Source: Hafnia alvei
GTDB taxonomy: Bacteria; Pseudomonadota; Gammaproteobacteria; Enterobacterales; Enterobacteriaceae
DNA: 64,000 nucleotides
Assembly: GCF_034424155.1 (NCBI RefSeq)
Contig: NZ_CP139992.1
Coordinates: forward strand, 946,012-1,010,011
Direction: 5' to 3'
Position 1 is the stretch's first letter, and the number at the start of each line of letters is the position of its first letter. Both the position numbers and the translations under genes were made by a program. The notes below the pieces were generated by a model that worked only from the letters and a program-made list of their open reading frames with translations, did no database searches and was not told where the DNA came from. Positions 1 through 8,698 of this stretch are shown piece after piece.

Positions 1-139
1 GCAAGAGCACGGAAAGCACTAATTCATGACTGCTTTCGTCGGAATATCATAGTAAAATACACAGGTATTTCGATGAGTAAGATGCTGATAGTAAACAGGG
101 ATTGTTGTTCCAGTGGTAACGTTTTTTTAACAAGATGTA

Positions 140-188
140 ATAGTTGAGTGAATTACTAGGTTAAATAGTTGACTGTTTTACTCAGGAA
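140..188 (+). promoter_or_regulatory. Tandem type 1 IscR sites and the iscR promoter
   Basis: Two 24-base boxes at 140-163 and 165-188 start with the same ATAGTTGA and carry the TACT-Y-AGG second half, 25 bases apart. This resembles the type 1 (Fe-S-IscR) consensus and the tandem arrangement in front of E. coli iscR. The second box contains a -35-like TTGACT (169-174), followed after 17 bases by GAAAAT (192-197) as a weak -10. Binding of holo-IscR here would block the promoter, giving feedback on the isc operon. The boxes are seen; the role is inferred from E. coli. Confidence 0.75.
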
Positions 189-254
189 TGAGAAAATTAA
201 CACGTTCGATAAGTAAGCGTGTTTCATCTTTTTTCTTAAAGGTTACTATTTGCC

Positions 255-752
255 ATGAGACTGACATCCAAAGGCCGTTACGCTGTTACAGCTATGCTTG
301 ATGTAGCATTGCACTCCCAGGAAGGGCCAGTTCCACTGGCAGATATTTCCGAACGTCAGGGCATCTCGCTCTCTTATTTGGAACAATTATTTTCACGTCT
401 GCGCAAAAATGGATTAGTTTCCAGCGTGCGTGGGCCAGGCGGTGGTTATTTGCTGGGTAAAGACGCAGCCGAAATCGCCGTAGGTACCGTGATCACTGCC
501 GTTGATGAATCTGTTGATGCAACGCGCTGTCAGGGTAAAGAAGGTTGTCAGGGTGGAACCCGTTGTTTGACGCACACGCTATGGCGTGACCTGAGTGAGC
601 GTATCAGCGGTTTTCTGAATAACATCACTCTGGCTGAATTGGTGAATAACCAAGAAGTGCTGGATGTTGCCGATCGCCAGAATTCCGATACGCGTCGTGG
701 TGCTAATACTAACGGTCGTCAGGACACGATTAACGTGAATCTGCGCGCATAA
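255..752 (+). CDS. iscR: Fe-S cluster-sensing transcriptional regulator IscR
   Basis: Rrf2-family repressor/activator that senses cellular Fe-S status and controls the isc operon. The N-terminal winged helix-turn-helix covers about residues 1-70 (RGPGGGY wing near 59-65). The [2Fe-2S] ligands are all present: C92, C98, C104 and H107. Length is 165 aa, close to the 162 aa of E. coli. It is first in the isc operon, 71 bases ahead of iscS, and is preceded by two IscR boxes, so it is probably autoregulated. Identification is near certain. Confidence 0.98.
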   Translation: MRLTSKGRYAVTAMLDVALHSQEGPVPLADISERQGISLSYLEQLFSRLRKNGLVSSVRGPGGGYLLGKDAAEIAVGTVITAVDESVDATRCQGKEGCQGGTRCLTHTLWRDLSERISGFLNNITLAELVNNQEVLDVADRQNSDTRRGANTNGRQDTINVNLRA

Positions 753-823
753 GCAGCTGCGACGACGAGTCATAACACTTTCTTTAAATGTACTAATTTG
801 GAAGTGATGTACGGAGCAAGAGA

Positions 824-2038
824 ATGAAATTACCGATTTATCTAGACTATTCAGCCACTACGCCAGCCGATCCGCGCGTAGCTGAGAAGATGATGCAGTT
901 TTTAACCTTGGACGGTACTTTCGGTAACCCGGCTTCGCGTTCCCACCGTTTCGGGTGGCAAGCGGAAGAAGCGGTAGATATCGCACGTAACAACATTGCT
1001 GAACTGGTCGGTGCCGATCCGCGTGAGATCGTCTTTACCTCCGGAGCAACCGAATCTGACAACCTGGCGATTAAAGGCGCTGCCAATTTCTATCAGAAAA
1101 AAGGCAAGCACATTATCACCAGCAAAACCGAACACAAAGCTGTGCTGGACACCTGCCGTCAGTTAGAACGTGAAGGCTTTGAAGTGACCTATCTGGCACC
1201 GCAGCGTAACGGTATTATCGATCTTAAAGAGCTGGAAGCCGCCATGCGTGAAGATACCATCGTGGTTTCTATCATGCATGTGAACAATGAAATCGGCGTG
1301 ATTCAGGACATCGAAGCTATCGGTGAACTGTGCCGCAGTCGTGGCATCATCTTCCACGTTGATGCGACGCAAAGCGTTGGCAAACTTCCGATCGATTTGA
1401 GCAAATTGAAAGTCGATTTGATGTCCTTCTCCGGCCACAAAATTTATGGCCCGAAAGGAATTGGTGCCCTGTACGTTCGCCGCAAACCACGCGTTCGTAT
1501 CGAAGCACAGATGCACGGTGGCGGTCATGAACGTGGTATGCGTTCAGGCACATTGCCTGTTCATCAGATCGTCGGTATGGGTGAAGCTTACCGTATCGCT
1601 AAAGAAGAAATGGCTACCGAAGTTCCACGTCTGCGCGCGCTGCGTGACCGTCTGTGGGATGGCCTGAAAGATCTTGAAGAAGTGTACCTGAACGGCTCTT
1701 TAGAGCACGGTGCACCGAATATCCTGAACGTAAGCTTTAATTACGTCGAAGGCGAATCGCTGATTATGGCTCTGAAAGATCTGGCCGTGTCTTCTGGTTC
1801 TGCCTGTACTTCTGCGAGTTTGGAGCCGTCATACGTGCTGCGTGCTTTGGGAATGAACGATGAGTTAGCACACAGCTCAATTCGTTTCTCATTGGGTCGC
1901 TTTACCACGGAAGAAGAGATCGACTACGCCATTGCTCTGGTTCGTAAGTCTATTGGCCGTCTGCGTGACCTGTCTCCGCTGTGGGATATGTTCAAGCAGG
2001 GCGTAGACATCAGCACCATTGAGTGGGCTGCTCATTAA
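824..2038 (+). CDS. iscS: Cysteine desulfurase IscS
   Basis: PLP-dependent cysteine desulfurase that takes sulfur from L-cysteine and passes it as persulfide to IscU, and to thiolation systems such as TusA and ThiI. It is 404 aa, the E. coli length. The PLP lysine K206 lies in [11 protein letters not shown]104 stacks on the cofactor, and the mobile-loop persulfide cysteine C328 lies in SSGSACTS. The C-terminal IscU-docking tail is complete. A GGAGC ribosome site precedes the ATG, and iscU follows 30 bases later. Confidence 0.99.
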   Translation: MKLPIYLDYSATTPADPRVAEKMMQFLTLDGTFGNPASRSHRFGWQAEEAVDIARNNIAELVGADPREIVFTSGATESDNLAIKGAANFYQKKGKHIITSKTEHKAVLDTCRQLEREGFEVTYLAPQRNGIIDLKELEAAMREDTIVVSIMHVNNEIGVIQDIEAIGELCRSRGIIFHVDATQSVGKLPIDLSKLKVDLMSFSGHKIYGPKGIGALYVRRKPRVRIEAQMHGGGHERGMRSGTLPVHQIVGMGEAYRIAKEEMATEVPRLRALRDRLWDGLKDLEEVYLNGSLEHGAPNILNVSFNYVEGESLIMALKDLAVSSGSACTSASLEPSYVLRALGMNDELAHSSIRFSLGRFTTEEEIDYAIALVRKSIGRLRDLSPLWDMFKQGVDISTIEWAAH

Positions 2039-2068
2039 TCTCAGGATTCAAATTTAAGGAGTAACGTT

Positions 2069-2455
2069 ATGGCTTACAGCGACAAAGTTATTGATCATTA
2101 TGAAAACCCGCGCAACGTCGGTTCCTTCGACAACGAAGATCCGAGCATTGGTAGCGGTATGGTCGGCGCACCAGCGTGTGGCGACGTGATGAAGTTGCAG
2201 ATTAAAGTCAACAATGAGGGTATCATTGAAGACGCCCGCTTTAAGACTTATGGCTGTGGTTCAGCGATCGCATCAAGTTCACTGGTTACCGAATGGGTAA
2301 AAGGCAAATCTTTGGATCAGGCTCAGGCTATCAAGAATACTGATATCGCTGAAGAACTGGCGCTGCCTCCGGTGAAGATCCACTGTTCGATTCTGGCTGA
2401 AGACGCCATTAAAGCGGCGATTGCTGATTATAAAACCAAGCATTCCGCTAAGTAA
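2069..2455 (+). CDS. iscU: Fe-S cluster assembly scaffold IscU
   Basis: Scaffold on which the nascent [2Fe-2S] cluster is built before HscA/HscB-assisted transfer. The three cluster cysteines C37, C63 and C106 and the HscA-recognition motif LPPVK (99-103) are present, as is D39, which tunes cluster lability. Length is 128 aa, as in E. coli. An AAGGAG ribosome site sits just before the start. It is third in the isc operon, and its gap to iscA contains a perfect 10-bp hairpin. Confidence 0.99.
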   Translation: MAYSDKVIDHYENPRNVGSFDNEDPSIGSGMVGAPACGDVMKLQIKVNNEGIIEDARFKTYGCGSAIASSSLVTEWVKGKSLDQAQAIKNTDIAEELALPPVKIHCSILAEDAIKAAIADYKTKHSAK

Positions 2456-2484
2456 TCTGTAGACGTTTTTCAGTGGGTTTCAGG

Positions 2485-2512
2485 ACTGGCGATTTAAGAT
2501 TGAATCGCCAGT
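2485..2512 (+). other. Perfect 10-bp hairpin between iscU and iscA
   Basis: ACTGGCGATT (2485-2494) and AATCGCCAGT (2503-2512) pair without mismatch around an 8-base loop. No T-run follows, so it is not a classic terminator. It may stabilise or process the isc mRNA and set the ratio of iscRSU to iscA-hscBA-fdx. The structure is seen; the role is inferred. Confidence 0.6.
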
Positions 2513-2555
2513 AGCCGTTATCAGAGAAACGCTTAATAAGAATTGAGGTTGTTGT

Positions 2556-2879
2556 ATGTCTATTAGCATGAGCGACGCTGCCGCACAGCGCGTACAGACA
2601 TTTTTGGCTAACCGCGGTAAAGGGTATGGCTTACGTCTGGGAGTGAGAACTTCTGGCTGTTCGGGAATGGCGTATGTACTGGAATTTGTTGATGCACCTA
2701 ACGAAGATGATGTGGTGTTTGAAGACAAAGGCGTAAGAGTGATCGTTGATGGTAAAAGCTTGGCGTATCTTGACGGTACTCAGCTGGACTTCGTGAAAGA
2801 AGGCTTGAACGAAGGCTTCAAATTCAACAACCCAAACATGACTAGCGAGTGCGGCTGCGGCGAAAGCTTTAACGTCTGA
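2556..2879 (+). CDS. iscA: A-type Fe-S carrier IscA
   Basis: A-type carrier protein that binds iron or an Fe-S cluster and delivers clusters to apoproteins. The three invariant cysteines C35, C99 and C101 (the last two in the ECGCGESF tail) are present. It is 107 aa, the E. coli length. It overlaps in function with ErpA, also encoded in this window (40208-40552), which has the same cysteine pattern. A GAGG ribosome site precedes the ATG. Part of the isc operon. Confidence 0.98.
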   Translation: MSISMSDAAAQRVQTFLANRGKGYGLRLGVRTSGCSGMAYVLEFVDAPNEDDVVFEDKGVRVIVDGKSLAYLDGTQLDFVKEGLNEGFKFNNPNMTSECGCGESFNV

Positions 2880-2989
2880 TTGGCTGGGCTGCTGACGTAT
2901 CGCAACGTTTTGTATATCCGCCATAATACGAGCCGCATGTGTGTTGGCTACGTTTGTTTATCCTAGCCAATTTCTAGGGTTCCACAAAC

Positions 2990-3026
2990 TTGCCGTCTTC
3001 CTGCAACTCGAATTATTTAGGGTATA
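2990..3026. repeat. Possible remnant of a dispersed intergenic repeat
   Basis: In the iscA-hscB gap, the stretch around CTTCCTGCAACTCGAATT (about 2997-3014) followed by TTTAGGGTAT resembles one end of a palindromic repeat that I recall from intergenic regions of Serratia, Yersinia and relatives. Only this one copy was noticed in the window, so its repeat nature rests on memory rather than on the sequence shown. Confidence 0.35.
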
Positions 3027-3049
3027 TGAGGTATTTTGGGATACCTCAT
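3026..3049 (+). other. 9-bp hairpin just upstream of hscB
   Basis: ATGAGGTAT (3026-3034) and ATACCTCAT (3041-3049) form a perfect 9-bp stem with a 6-base loop, 25 bases before the hscB start. There is no T-run, so processing or translation control is more likely than termination. It adjoins the possible repeat remnant and may belong to it. Confidence 0.55.
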
Positions 3050-3074
3050 CCACAGACTAACATCAGAGCACGGC

Positions 3075-3593
3075 ATGGATTACTTCACATTATTCGGGCT
3101 GCCGGTTCGCTACCCAGTGGACGGCAGCCTTCTTGCTTCACGCTATCAGGAATTGCAGCGCCAATTCCATCCCGATCGCTATGCGTCTAAACCTGAACGC
3201 GAGCGCATGCAGGCTATTCAACAAGCTGCCACCATCAATGATGCCTACCAAACGTTAAAACATCCCCTTAAACGCGCAGAGTATATGCTGTCATTACAAG
3301 GGTTTGACTTAGGCAATGAACAGCACACTATGCGCGATACGTCGTTCCTGATGGAGCAACTTGAACTGCGTGAAGAGCTGGATGGTATTGCGCGGCATGC
3401 CGATCCCGAAGAGGCGCTGATGGCCTTTTCTGCGCGGATCGCTAAAATGACCAAAACGCGCAGTGCGCAAATGCTTTCCGAGCTGGATCAACAGCAGTGG
3501 GAATCAGCCGCAGACACCGTGCGTAAGCTACGTTTTCTCGACAAGCTACAGCAGCAAGTGGAACAACTCGAAGAAAAACTGCTGGGCCTATAA
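3075..3593 (+). CDS. hscB: Co-chaperone HscB (Hsc20)
   Basis: J-domain co-chaperone that brings IscU to HscA and stimulates its ATPase during Fe-S transfer. The HPD motif is at H32-P33-D34 (FHPDRYAS), with the N-terminal J domain over about residues 1-75 and a C-terminal helical IscU-binding domain. The start was set at the ATG giving [10 protein letters not shown], identical to the E. coli N terminus; a longer frame upstream begins inside the 3026-3049 hairpin. Length is 172 aa. It is followed by hscA after 80 bases. Confidence 0.97.
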   Translation: MDYFTLFGLPVRYPVDGSLLASRYQELQRQFHPDRYASKPERERMQAIQQAATINDAYQTLKHPLKRAEYMLSLQGFDLGNEQHTMRDTSFLMEQLELREELDGIARHADPEEALMAFSARIAKMTKTRSAQMLSELDQQQWESAADTVRKLRFLDKLQQQVEQLEEKLLGL

Positions 3594-3673
3594 CCGATTT
3601 TTGATTGCGTTGATTCAATGGCTGTTTTCACACAGAAATTGTTCTAACAAATCTTGTTTAACGGAAGCTCAAG

Positions 3674-5524
3674 ATGGCTTTATTGCAAATTAGTGAGCCG
3701 GGGCTGAGTGCTGCTCCGCATCAACGCCGTTTAGCGGCGGGTATCGATTTAGGTACTACCAATTCATTGGTGGCGACCGTGCGCAGCGGCCAAGCAGAAA
3801 CTCTGGCCGATGCGCAGGGCCGTCATTTGCTGCCTTCTGTCGTTCATTATCTGAAAGATGACATTGTGGTTGGCTACGATGCTCGCCAGCAGGCAGCGCA
3901 AGATCCGGTTAATACCATCAGTTCCGCTAAACGTCTTATGGGACGCTCTTTGACAGATGTTCAGGCGCGCTATCCGCATATGCCGTATCAGTTTGAGGCG
4001 AGCGAAAATGGTTTGCCGATGATGATCACGGAAGGGGGTTCGGTTAACCCTATCCAAGTCTCTGCCGAGATCTTAAAAGCGTTGGCCGAGCGCGCCAAAG
4101 TGACCTTGGAAGGCGAGCTTGATGGCGTGGTCATCACCGTTCCTGCCTATTTTGATGATGCTCAGCGTCAGGGAACTAAAGATGCTGCGCGTTTAGCCGG
4201 TCTACACGTGTTGCGTTTGCTCAATGAACCCACGGCGGCAGCGATTGCCTATGGCCTAGACTCCGGCCAAGAAGGCGTTATTGCAGTCTACGATTTGGGC
4301 GGCGGCACCTTCGATATTTCTATCTTGCGCCTAAGCCGTGGCGTATTTGAAGTGCTGGCAACCGGCGGCGATTCCGCGCTGGGCGGCGATGATTTCGATC
4401 ACCTGTTAGCCGATTTCCTACGCGAACAATCTGGCTATGCCGATCGCAGCGATGCGCGTATTCAGCGCCAGTTCCTTGATGTGGCGGTGGAAGCCAAGAT
4501 CGCACTCAGCGATGCTGAAAAAGTCGACGTTGAAGTTGCGGGTTGGAAAGGCTGTGTTACCCGTGAACAGTTTGATGAACTGATTGGCACATTGGTAAAA
4601 CGTACTTTGCTGTCATGCCGTCGCGCGCTGAAAGATGCAGGCGTTACCGCGGATGAAGTGATTGAAGTGGTTATGGTTGGCGGTTCAACGCGCGTTCCGT
4701 TGGTTCGTGAGCTGGTCGGGGAGTTCTTTGGCCGTACGCCGTTGACCTCTATTGACCCCGATCGCGTGGTGGCGATTGGCGCAGCTATTCAGGCCGACAT
4801 TCTGGTGGGTAATAAACCCGACTCAGAAATGTTGCTGTTAGATGTGATCCCACTGTCGCTTGGTTTAGAAACCATGGGCGGTTTGGTTGAGAAGGTAATC
4901 CCGCGTAATACCACCATTCCAGTGGCGCGTGCGCAAGAATTCACCACTTTCAAAGATGGCCAAAATGCCATGATGATCCACGTGGTACAGGGCGAGCGTG
5001 AGCTGGTGCAAGACAACCGCTCTCTGGCGCGTTTCACACTGCGTGGCATTCCGGCAATGCCTGCGGGTGGCGCACATATCCGTGTGACATTCCAAGTTGA
5101 TGCCGATGGTCTGCTGAGCGTTACCGCGATGGAGAAATCCACCGGCGTTCAGTCGTCGATTCAGGTCAAGCCTTCTTATGGTTTGAGCGATGACGAAATC
5201 ATCACCATGATTAAAGACTCCATGGCTAATGCCAGTGGGGATATCAGCGCGCGCATGCTGGCAGAACAAAAAGTTGAAGCGGCACGCGTGCTTGAGAGCC
5301 TGACCGGTGCCTTGGCAGAAGATTCTGCGCTGCTAAGTGAGTCAGAGCTGAGCAACATTAAACAGGCCGTAACTGCACTAGAGCAGGCCGCTGCGGGTGA
5401 TGTTGCCGGAGATATTGAAGCTGCGATTAAAGTGCTTGATGCACAAACGCAAGAATTTGCTGCGCGCCGGATGGATGCATCTGTTCGCCGAGCGCTGGCT
5501 GGTCATTCTGTGGATGAGGTTTAA
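3674..5524 (+). CDS. hscA: Hsp70-class chaperone HscA
   Basis: Specialised Hsp70 that binds the LPPVK motif of IscU and drives cluster release. The nucleotide-binding domain shows GIDLGTTNS near residue 24, YDLGGGTFD near 206 and MVGGSTRVP near 334. The substrate-binding domain follows, then a C-terminal helical lid. Its 616 aa equal the E. coli length. It lacks the acidic EEVD-like tail of general DnaK, as expected for HscA. Its stop is 2 bases from the fdx start, so the two are translationally coupled. Confidence 0.98.
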   Translation: MALLQISEPGLSAAPHQRRLAAGIDLGTTNSLVATVRSGQAETLADAQGRHLLPSVVHYLKDDIVVGYDARQQAAQDPVNTISSAKRLMGRSLTDVQARYPHMPYQFEASENGLPMMITEGGSVNPIQVSAEILKALAERAKVTLEGELDGVVITVPAYFDDAQRQGTKDAARLAGLHVLRLLNEPTAAAIAYGLDSGQEGVIAVYDLGGGTFDISILRLSRGVFEVLATGGDSALGGDDFDHLLADFLREQSGYADRSDARIQRQFLDVAVEAKIALSDAEKVDVEVAGWKGCVTREQFDELIGTLVKRTLLSCRRALKDAGVTADEVIEVVMVGGSTRVPLVRELVGEFFGRTPLTSIDPDRVVAIGAAIQADILVGNKPDSEMLLLDVIPLSLGLETMGGLVEKVIPRNTTIPVARAQEFTTFKDGQNAMMIHVVQGERELVQDNRSLARFTLRGIPAMPAGGAHIRVTFQVDADGLLSVTAMEKSTGVQSSIQVKPSYGLSDDEIITMIKDSMANASGDISARMLAEQKVEAARVLESLTGALAEDSALLSESELSNIKQAVTALEQAAAGDVAGDIEAAIKVLDAQTQEFAARRMDASVRRALAGHSVDEV

Positions 5525-5526
5525 AA

Positions 5527-5862
5527 ATGCCAAAAATCGTATTTCTTCCTAATCAGGAGCACTGCCCTGAAGGCGCAGTTCTTGAAGCTCAGGAAGGCGA
5601 AACGATTCTCGACGTTGCTCTACGTAACGGAATCGAAATTGAACATGCCTGCGAAAAATCTTGCGCATGCACAACCTGCCACTGCATCGTTCGCGAAGGT
5701 TTTGACTCGCTGGATGAAAGCAGTGAGCTGGAAGACGACATGCTGGATAAGGCGTGGGGCTTAGAGCCGGAAAGCCGTCTGAGCTGTCAGGCAAAAGTGG
5801 CGGATCAGGATCTGGTTGTCGAGATCCCGCGTTATACCGTTAACCACGCTCGCGAGCATTAA
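5527..5862 (+). CDS. fdx: ISC-type [2Fe-2S] ferredoxin
   Basis: Adrenodoxin-like ferredoxin that supplies electrons for cluster assembly on IscU. Ligand cysteines are C42, C48, C51 and C87; C46 and C53 are additional cysteines also present in the E. coli protein. Length is 111 aa. It starts 2 bases after hscA with GAGG inside the hscA stop region acting as ribosome site. Part of the isc operon. Confidence 0.98.
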   Translation: MPKIVFLPNQEHCPEGAVLEAQEGETILDVALRNGIEIEHACEKSCACTTCHCIVREGFDSLDESSELEDDMLDKAWGLEPESRLSCQAKVADQDLVVEIPRYTVNHAREH

Positions 5863-5895
5863 AAATAGGCGATAACGCTTGTTTGGGAGAATATT

Positions 5896-6096
5896 ATGGG
5901 TCTGAAGTGGCAAGACAGCCGCGAGATTGGCGAAGCGCTGTATGATGCGTTTCCGGATATCGATCCTAAAACCGTGCGCTTCACCGATATGCACCAATGG
6001 ATTTGCGATTTAGAAGATTTCGACGATGACCCTACAAAATCGAACGAAAAAATTCTGGAAGCTATCCTGCTAGTCTGGTTAGATGAAGCAGAGTAA
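5896..6096 (+). CDS. iscX: Fe-S assembly accessory protein IscX
   Basis: Small acidic protein (66 aa) that binds iron and IscS and modulates desulfurase activity. The sequence [14 protein letters not shown] and the acidic stretch LEDFDDDP match the IscX (YfhJ) family, which is one winged-helix domain. A GGGAGA ribosome site lies 5 bases upstream. It is the last gene of the operon and is followed by a strong terminator. Confidence 0.97.
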   Translation: MGLKWQDSREIGEALYDAFPDIDPKTVRFTDMHQWICDLEDFDDDPTKSNEKILEAILLVWLDEAE

Positions 6097-6101
6097 AAAT
6101 T

Positions 6102-6131
6102 AAAGGGCTGCCTGTAAAGGCGGCCCTTTTA
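6102..6131 (+). terminator. Terminator of the isc operon
   Basis: AAAGGGCTGCC (6102-6112) pairs with GGCGGCCCTTT (6119-6129), an 11-bp stem with one G-U pair and a 6-base loop, followed by a short T-run. It separates iscX from pepB. Confidence 0.85.
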
Positions 6132-6276
6132 CTACAGTCTAGATATTGATAGAACACGCTAATCGCAAATCAATTTCACTGAAAAACTAACGATTAATAA
6201 AGATACCCGCGTTTACTTGACCAGCGACTTAGCGATGTGTTGCTGCAAATACGCTGGGTATATCAGGAGAAGATTT

Positions 6277-7575
6277 ATGTCGACCGAATTTATGCCCGTA
6301 AGCCTATCCCATCAGCCAGCCGATGCACGCTGGGGCGAAAAAGCGCTGCTGAGTTCCGGCAGCGAAGGGATGGTTATTCATCTGAACGGTAATGGTGAAC
6401 TTGTTGCCGTTCAGCGCGCTGCGCGCAAGCTTGATGGACAAGGTATCAAACAGGTTCATCTCGCGGGTGAAGGTTGGGACTTGGAAAAATGCTGGGCTTT
6501 TTGGCAGGGTTATCGTGGGCCAAAAGGATCGCGTCAAGTACAGTGGCCCGATCTGAGCGAATCCGATCGCGCTGAATTAGATCGTCGCTTGAAGATCGTC
6601 GACTGGGTGCGTGATACGATCAATGCGCCAGCCGAAGAAGTGGGGCCATCTCAGTTGGCACAGCGCGCGGTTGATCTGATGTGCAGCGTTGCCTGTGACA
6701 ATGTGAGCTACCGTATCACCAAAGGTGAAGATCTGCGCGAGCAAGGCTACATGGGTTTGCACACGGTGGGTCGCGGCTCGGAGCGTTCTCCTGTGCTGCT
6801 GGCTCTGGATTATAACCCAACAGGAAATCCTGACGCCCCTGTTCTAGCCTGCTTGGTGGGCAAAGGCATCACCTTTGACTCCGGCGGTTACAGCATGAAG
6901 CAAAGTGCCTTCATGGACTCCATGAAATCAGACATGGGTGGTGCGGCTACGGTCACCGGAGCGTTGGCGCTGGCGGTTTCTCGTGGTTTGAATCAGCGCG
7001 TAAAACTTTATCTTTGCTGCGCGGATAATTTAGTTAGCGGCAATGCGTTCAAATTGGGTGATATCATTACCTATCGCAACGGTAAAACCGTTGAGATTAT
7101 GAATACCGACGCGGAAGGGCGTTTAGTTTTGGCTGACGGCCTGATTGATGCTTCCGAGCAAAATGCGGCGATGATCATTGACTGTGCAACGTTGACCGGC
7201 GCGGCTAAAACGGCGCTAGGCAACGATTACCATGCCCTGTTTAGCTTTGATGACGCGTTGGCTGCCGACATGCTGCAAAGCGCTGAGCAAGAGAATGAAG
7301 CTTTCTGGCGCTTGCCGCTGGCTGAATTCCACCGCAGCCAACTGCCATCCAACTTTGCGGAGCTCAATAACGTTGCTGGTGCGGCATATGGCGCAGGCGC
7401 AAGCACCGCTGCGGCGTTCTTGTCTTATTTCGTTAAAGAATACCGTCAAGGCTGGCTGCATATTGACTGCTCGGCTACCTATCGCAAAAGCGCCGTCGAT
7501 CAGTGGGCTGCGGGCGCAACCGGTTTAGGCGTGCGTGCGCTGGCTAATTTACTGCTGGAAAAAGCGAAAGCGTAA
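6277..7575 (+). CDS. pepB: Aminopeptidase B (M17 family)
   Basis: Leucyl-aminopeptidase-family metallopeptidase that releases N-terminal residues from short peptides in the cytoplasm. The M17 signature NTDAEGRL, which holds metal ligands, is present in the C-terminal half, along with the [10 protein letters not shown] metal-site segment. I chose the ATG at 6277, which has AGGAGA 6 bases upstream and gives 432 aa against 427 in E. coli; the frame is open 20 codons further but has no ribosome site. pepB sits directly after isc in E. coli too. Confidence 0.94.
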   Translation: MSTEFMPVSLSHQPADARWGEKALLSSGSEGMVIHLNGNGELVAVQRAARKLDGQGIKQVHLAGEGWDLEKCWAFWQGYRGPKGSRQVQWPDLSESDRAELDRRLKIVDWVRDTINAPAEEVGPSQLAQRAVDLMCSVACDNVSYRITKGEDLREQGYMGLHTVGRGSERSPVLLALDYNPTGNPDAPVLACLVGKGITFDSGGYSMKQSAFMDSMKSDMGGAATVTGALALAVSRGLNQRVKLYLCCADNLVSGNAFKLGDIITYRNGKTVEIMNTDAEGRLVLADGLIDASEQNAAMIIDCATLTGAAKTALGNDYHALFSFDDALAADMLQSAEQENEAFWRLPLAEFHRSQLPSNFAELNNVAGAAYGAGASTAAAFLSYFVKEYRQGWLHIDCSATYRKSAVDQWAAGATGLGVRALANLLLEKAKA

Positions 7576-7586
7576 TTATGAACGAC

Positions 7587-7699
7587 TGACCCCCACCCAG
7601 CCTCCCCCTTCTCAGGGGGAGGGGCTGTCCGAGCACAAATTTATATTGTGCATCAATTCTGTTCCCTCCCCTGTGAAGGGGAGGGCTAGGGTGGGGTCA
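7587..7699. repeat. 113-bp inverted-repeat element between pepB and sseB
   Basis: The left end TGACCCCCACCCAGCCTCCC and the right end, which reads TGACCCCACCCTAGCCCTCC on the other strand, are imperfect inverted copies. Each arm also contains an inner palindrome (CTCCCCCTTCTCAGGGGGAG on the left; a CCCTCCCCTGTGAAGGGGAGGG core on the right). The centre (about 7630-7660) is AT-rich. The structure is that of a small non-coding, REP/MITE-like element. It lies 11 bases after the pepB stop, so it could also act on pepB mRNA 3' ends. No protein is encoded. Confidence 0.7.
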
Positions 7700-7724
7700 T
7701 TACATATCGATTTTGGAGCACCCG

Positions 7725-8561
7725 ATGAGTTCTCATCATCACGATCACCACCATGACACCCCAGAAGAGCAGCTCGAAAAAAGCTTGGAAAAGGCGGTGA
7801 AAGATCCCGCTTACCGCACTCTGTTTTACCGCACGCTGCTGGATTCTACCGTTTATATTTTGGCTGAAAGCGGCGTTCAGGATAAAGGCGAGCTTATCAT
7901 TGCGCCTAACGGTGAGCTGAATGTACAGCATTGGGAAATGCAAGACGGACTCTCGACGATCCCGTTTTTCTCGTCGTTGAAGATGTTGCAGCAGGCGGTA
8001 GAAGACGAAGAACAGCCGTTTATGGCGTTACCGGTTCGCGATCTGTTTGCGATGACCAAAGGCGCTCAGCTGTTTTTGAATCCAAAATGTGAATATGGCA
8101 AAGCTTTCTACGCGCAGGAAGTGGCGATGCTGCTGCAAACGGGCGGTATGGCACAGCCGATGGAGCAAGTGGTTGATGGCGGAAGTAAAATTTTGCTTGG
8201 TCAGCCTGAAGAATATCCGTCTGCTATGGTAGATGCGTTAACCACGCTATTTACCCAACGTAAGATTGTACGTAATGCCTATTTAGCGATATTTCAGGAT
8301 CAGGCGATTGATGAAAAACCTAATTTATTGATTGGGTTAGAAATTGATGGCACTGATGAAGAGATCGACTTGCTCATTCAGGAAACCGGCAGCTTGGCGA
8401 GTGAAACCGCACCAGAAGATGAGCCGGTAGATCTTTGCCTCGTCACCGATGAAAAAGGGGATGCGGTAAGTCATTATTTGAAAACGCATACCCAGCCGTT
8501 TTATCAGCGACGCTGGGGCAGTTGGCTACGCAACAGCATTCCTTCCAGCGGAACAGCCTAA
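7725..8561 (+). CDS. sseB: SseB family protein with a histidine-rich N terminus
   Basis: Homologue of E. coli SseB (enhanced serine sensitivity protein), whose biochemical role is not established. An SseB N-terminal domain (about 15-150) is followed by the C-terminal domain; length is 278 aa. The start was set at the ATG at 7725 with TGGAGC upstream; a TTG 12 bases earlier is also open. Residues 4-10 are HHHDHHH, a metal-binding-like stretch not typical of the core domain. The gene keeps the E. coli position after pepB, but is separated from it by the inverted-repeat element. Confidence 0.9.
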   Translation: MSSHHHDHHHDTPEEQLEKSLEKAVKDPAYRTLFYRTLLDSTVYILAESGVQDKGELIIAPNGELNVQHWEMQDGLSTIPFFSSLKMLQQAVEDEEQPFMALPVRDLFAMTKGAQLFLNPKCEYGKAFYAQEVAMLLQTGGMAQPMEQVVDGGSKILLGQPEEYPSAMVDALTTLFTQRKIVRNAYLAIFQDQAIDEKPNLLIGLEIDGTDEEIDLLIQETGSLASETAPEDEPVDLCLVTDEKGDAVSHYLKTHTQPFYQRRWGSWLRNSIPSSGTA

Positions 8562-8576
8562 TCATCCAATAATGTT

Positions 8577-8599
8577 GAGAGCCGCAAGGCTCTCTTTGT
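8577..8599 (+). terminator. Probable sseB terminator
   Basis: GAGAGCC-GCAA-GGCTCTC hairpin (7-bp stem with a stable GCAA tetraloop) followed by TTTGTCATTTT, 15 bases after the sseB stop. Confidence 0.7.
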
Positions 8600-8698
8600 C
8601 ATTTTAGGCCTAGCATAATCCGAATTAAGGTTTCGCCATTTCACTTTCATTGTTTGTCACGGATAATAGTGTTATTCGGATTAAAAATGGAAAATGTT

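Noticed and set aside
1163-1528. A 121-codon minus-strand frame in iscS, and similar frames within guaA (34303-34857) and hscA (4865-5269)
   Set aside because: All overlap strong genes with intact catalytic residues, and none shows a domain or motif.
3463-3693. A 76-codon frame spanning the end of hscB and start of hscA
   Set aside because: It is a frame-shifted reading of hscB and the intergenic gap, with no recognised features.
7535-7756. A 73-codon frame across the pepB end and the repeat
   Set aside because: It translates the GC-rich inverted repeat and the start of sseB in the wrong frame; no ribosome site or homology is seen.
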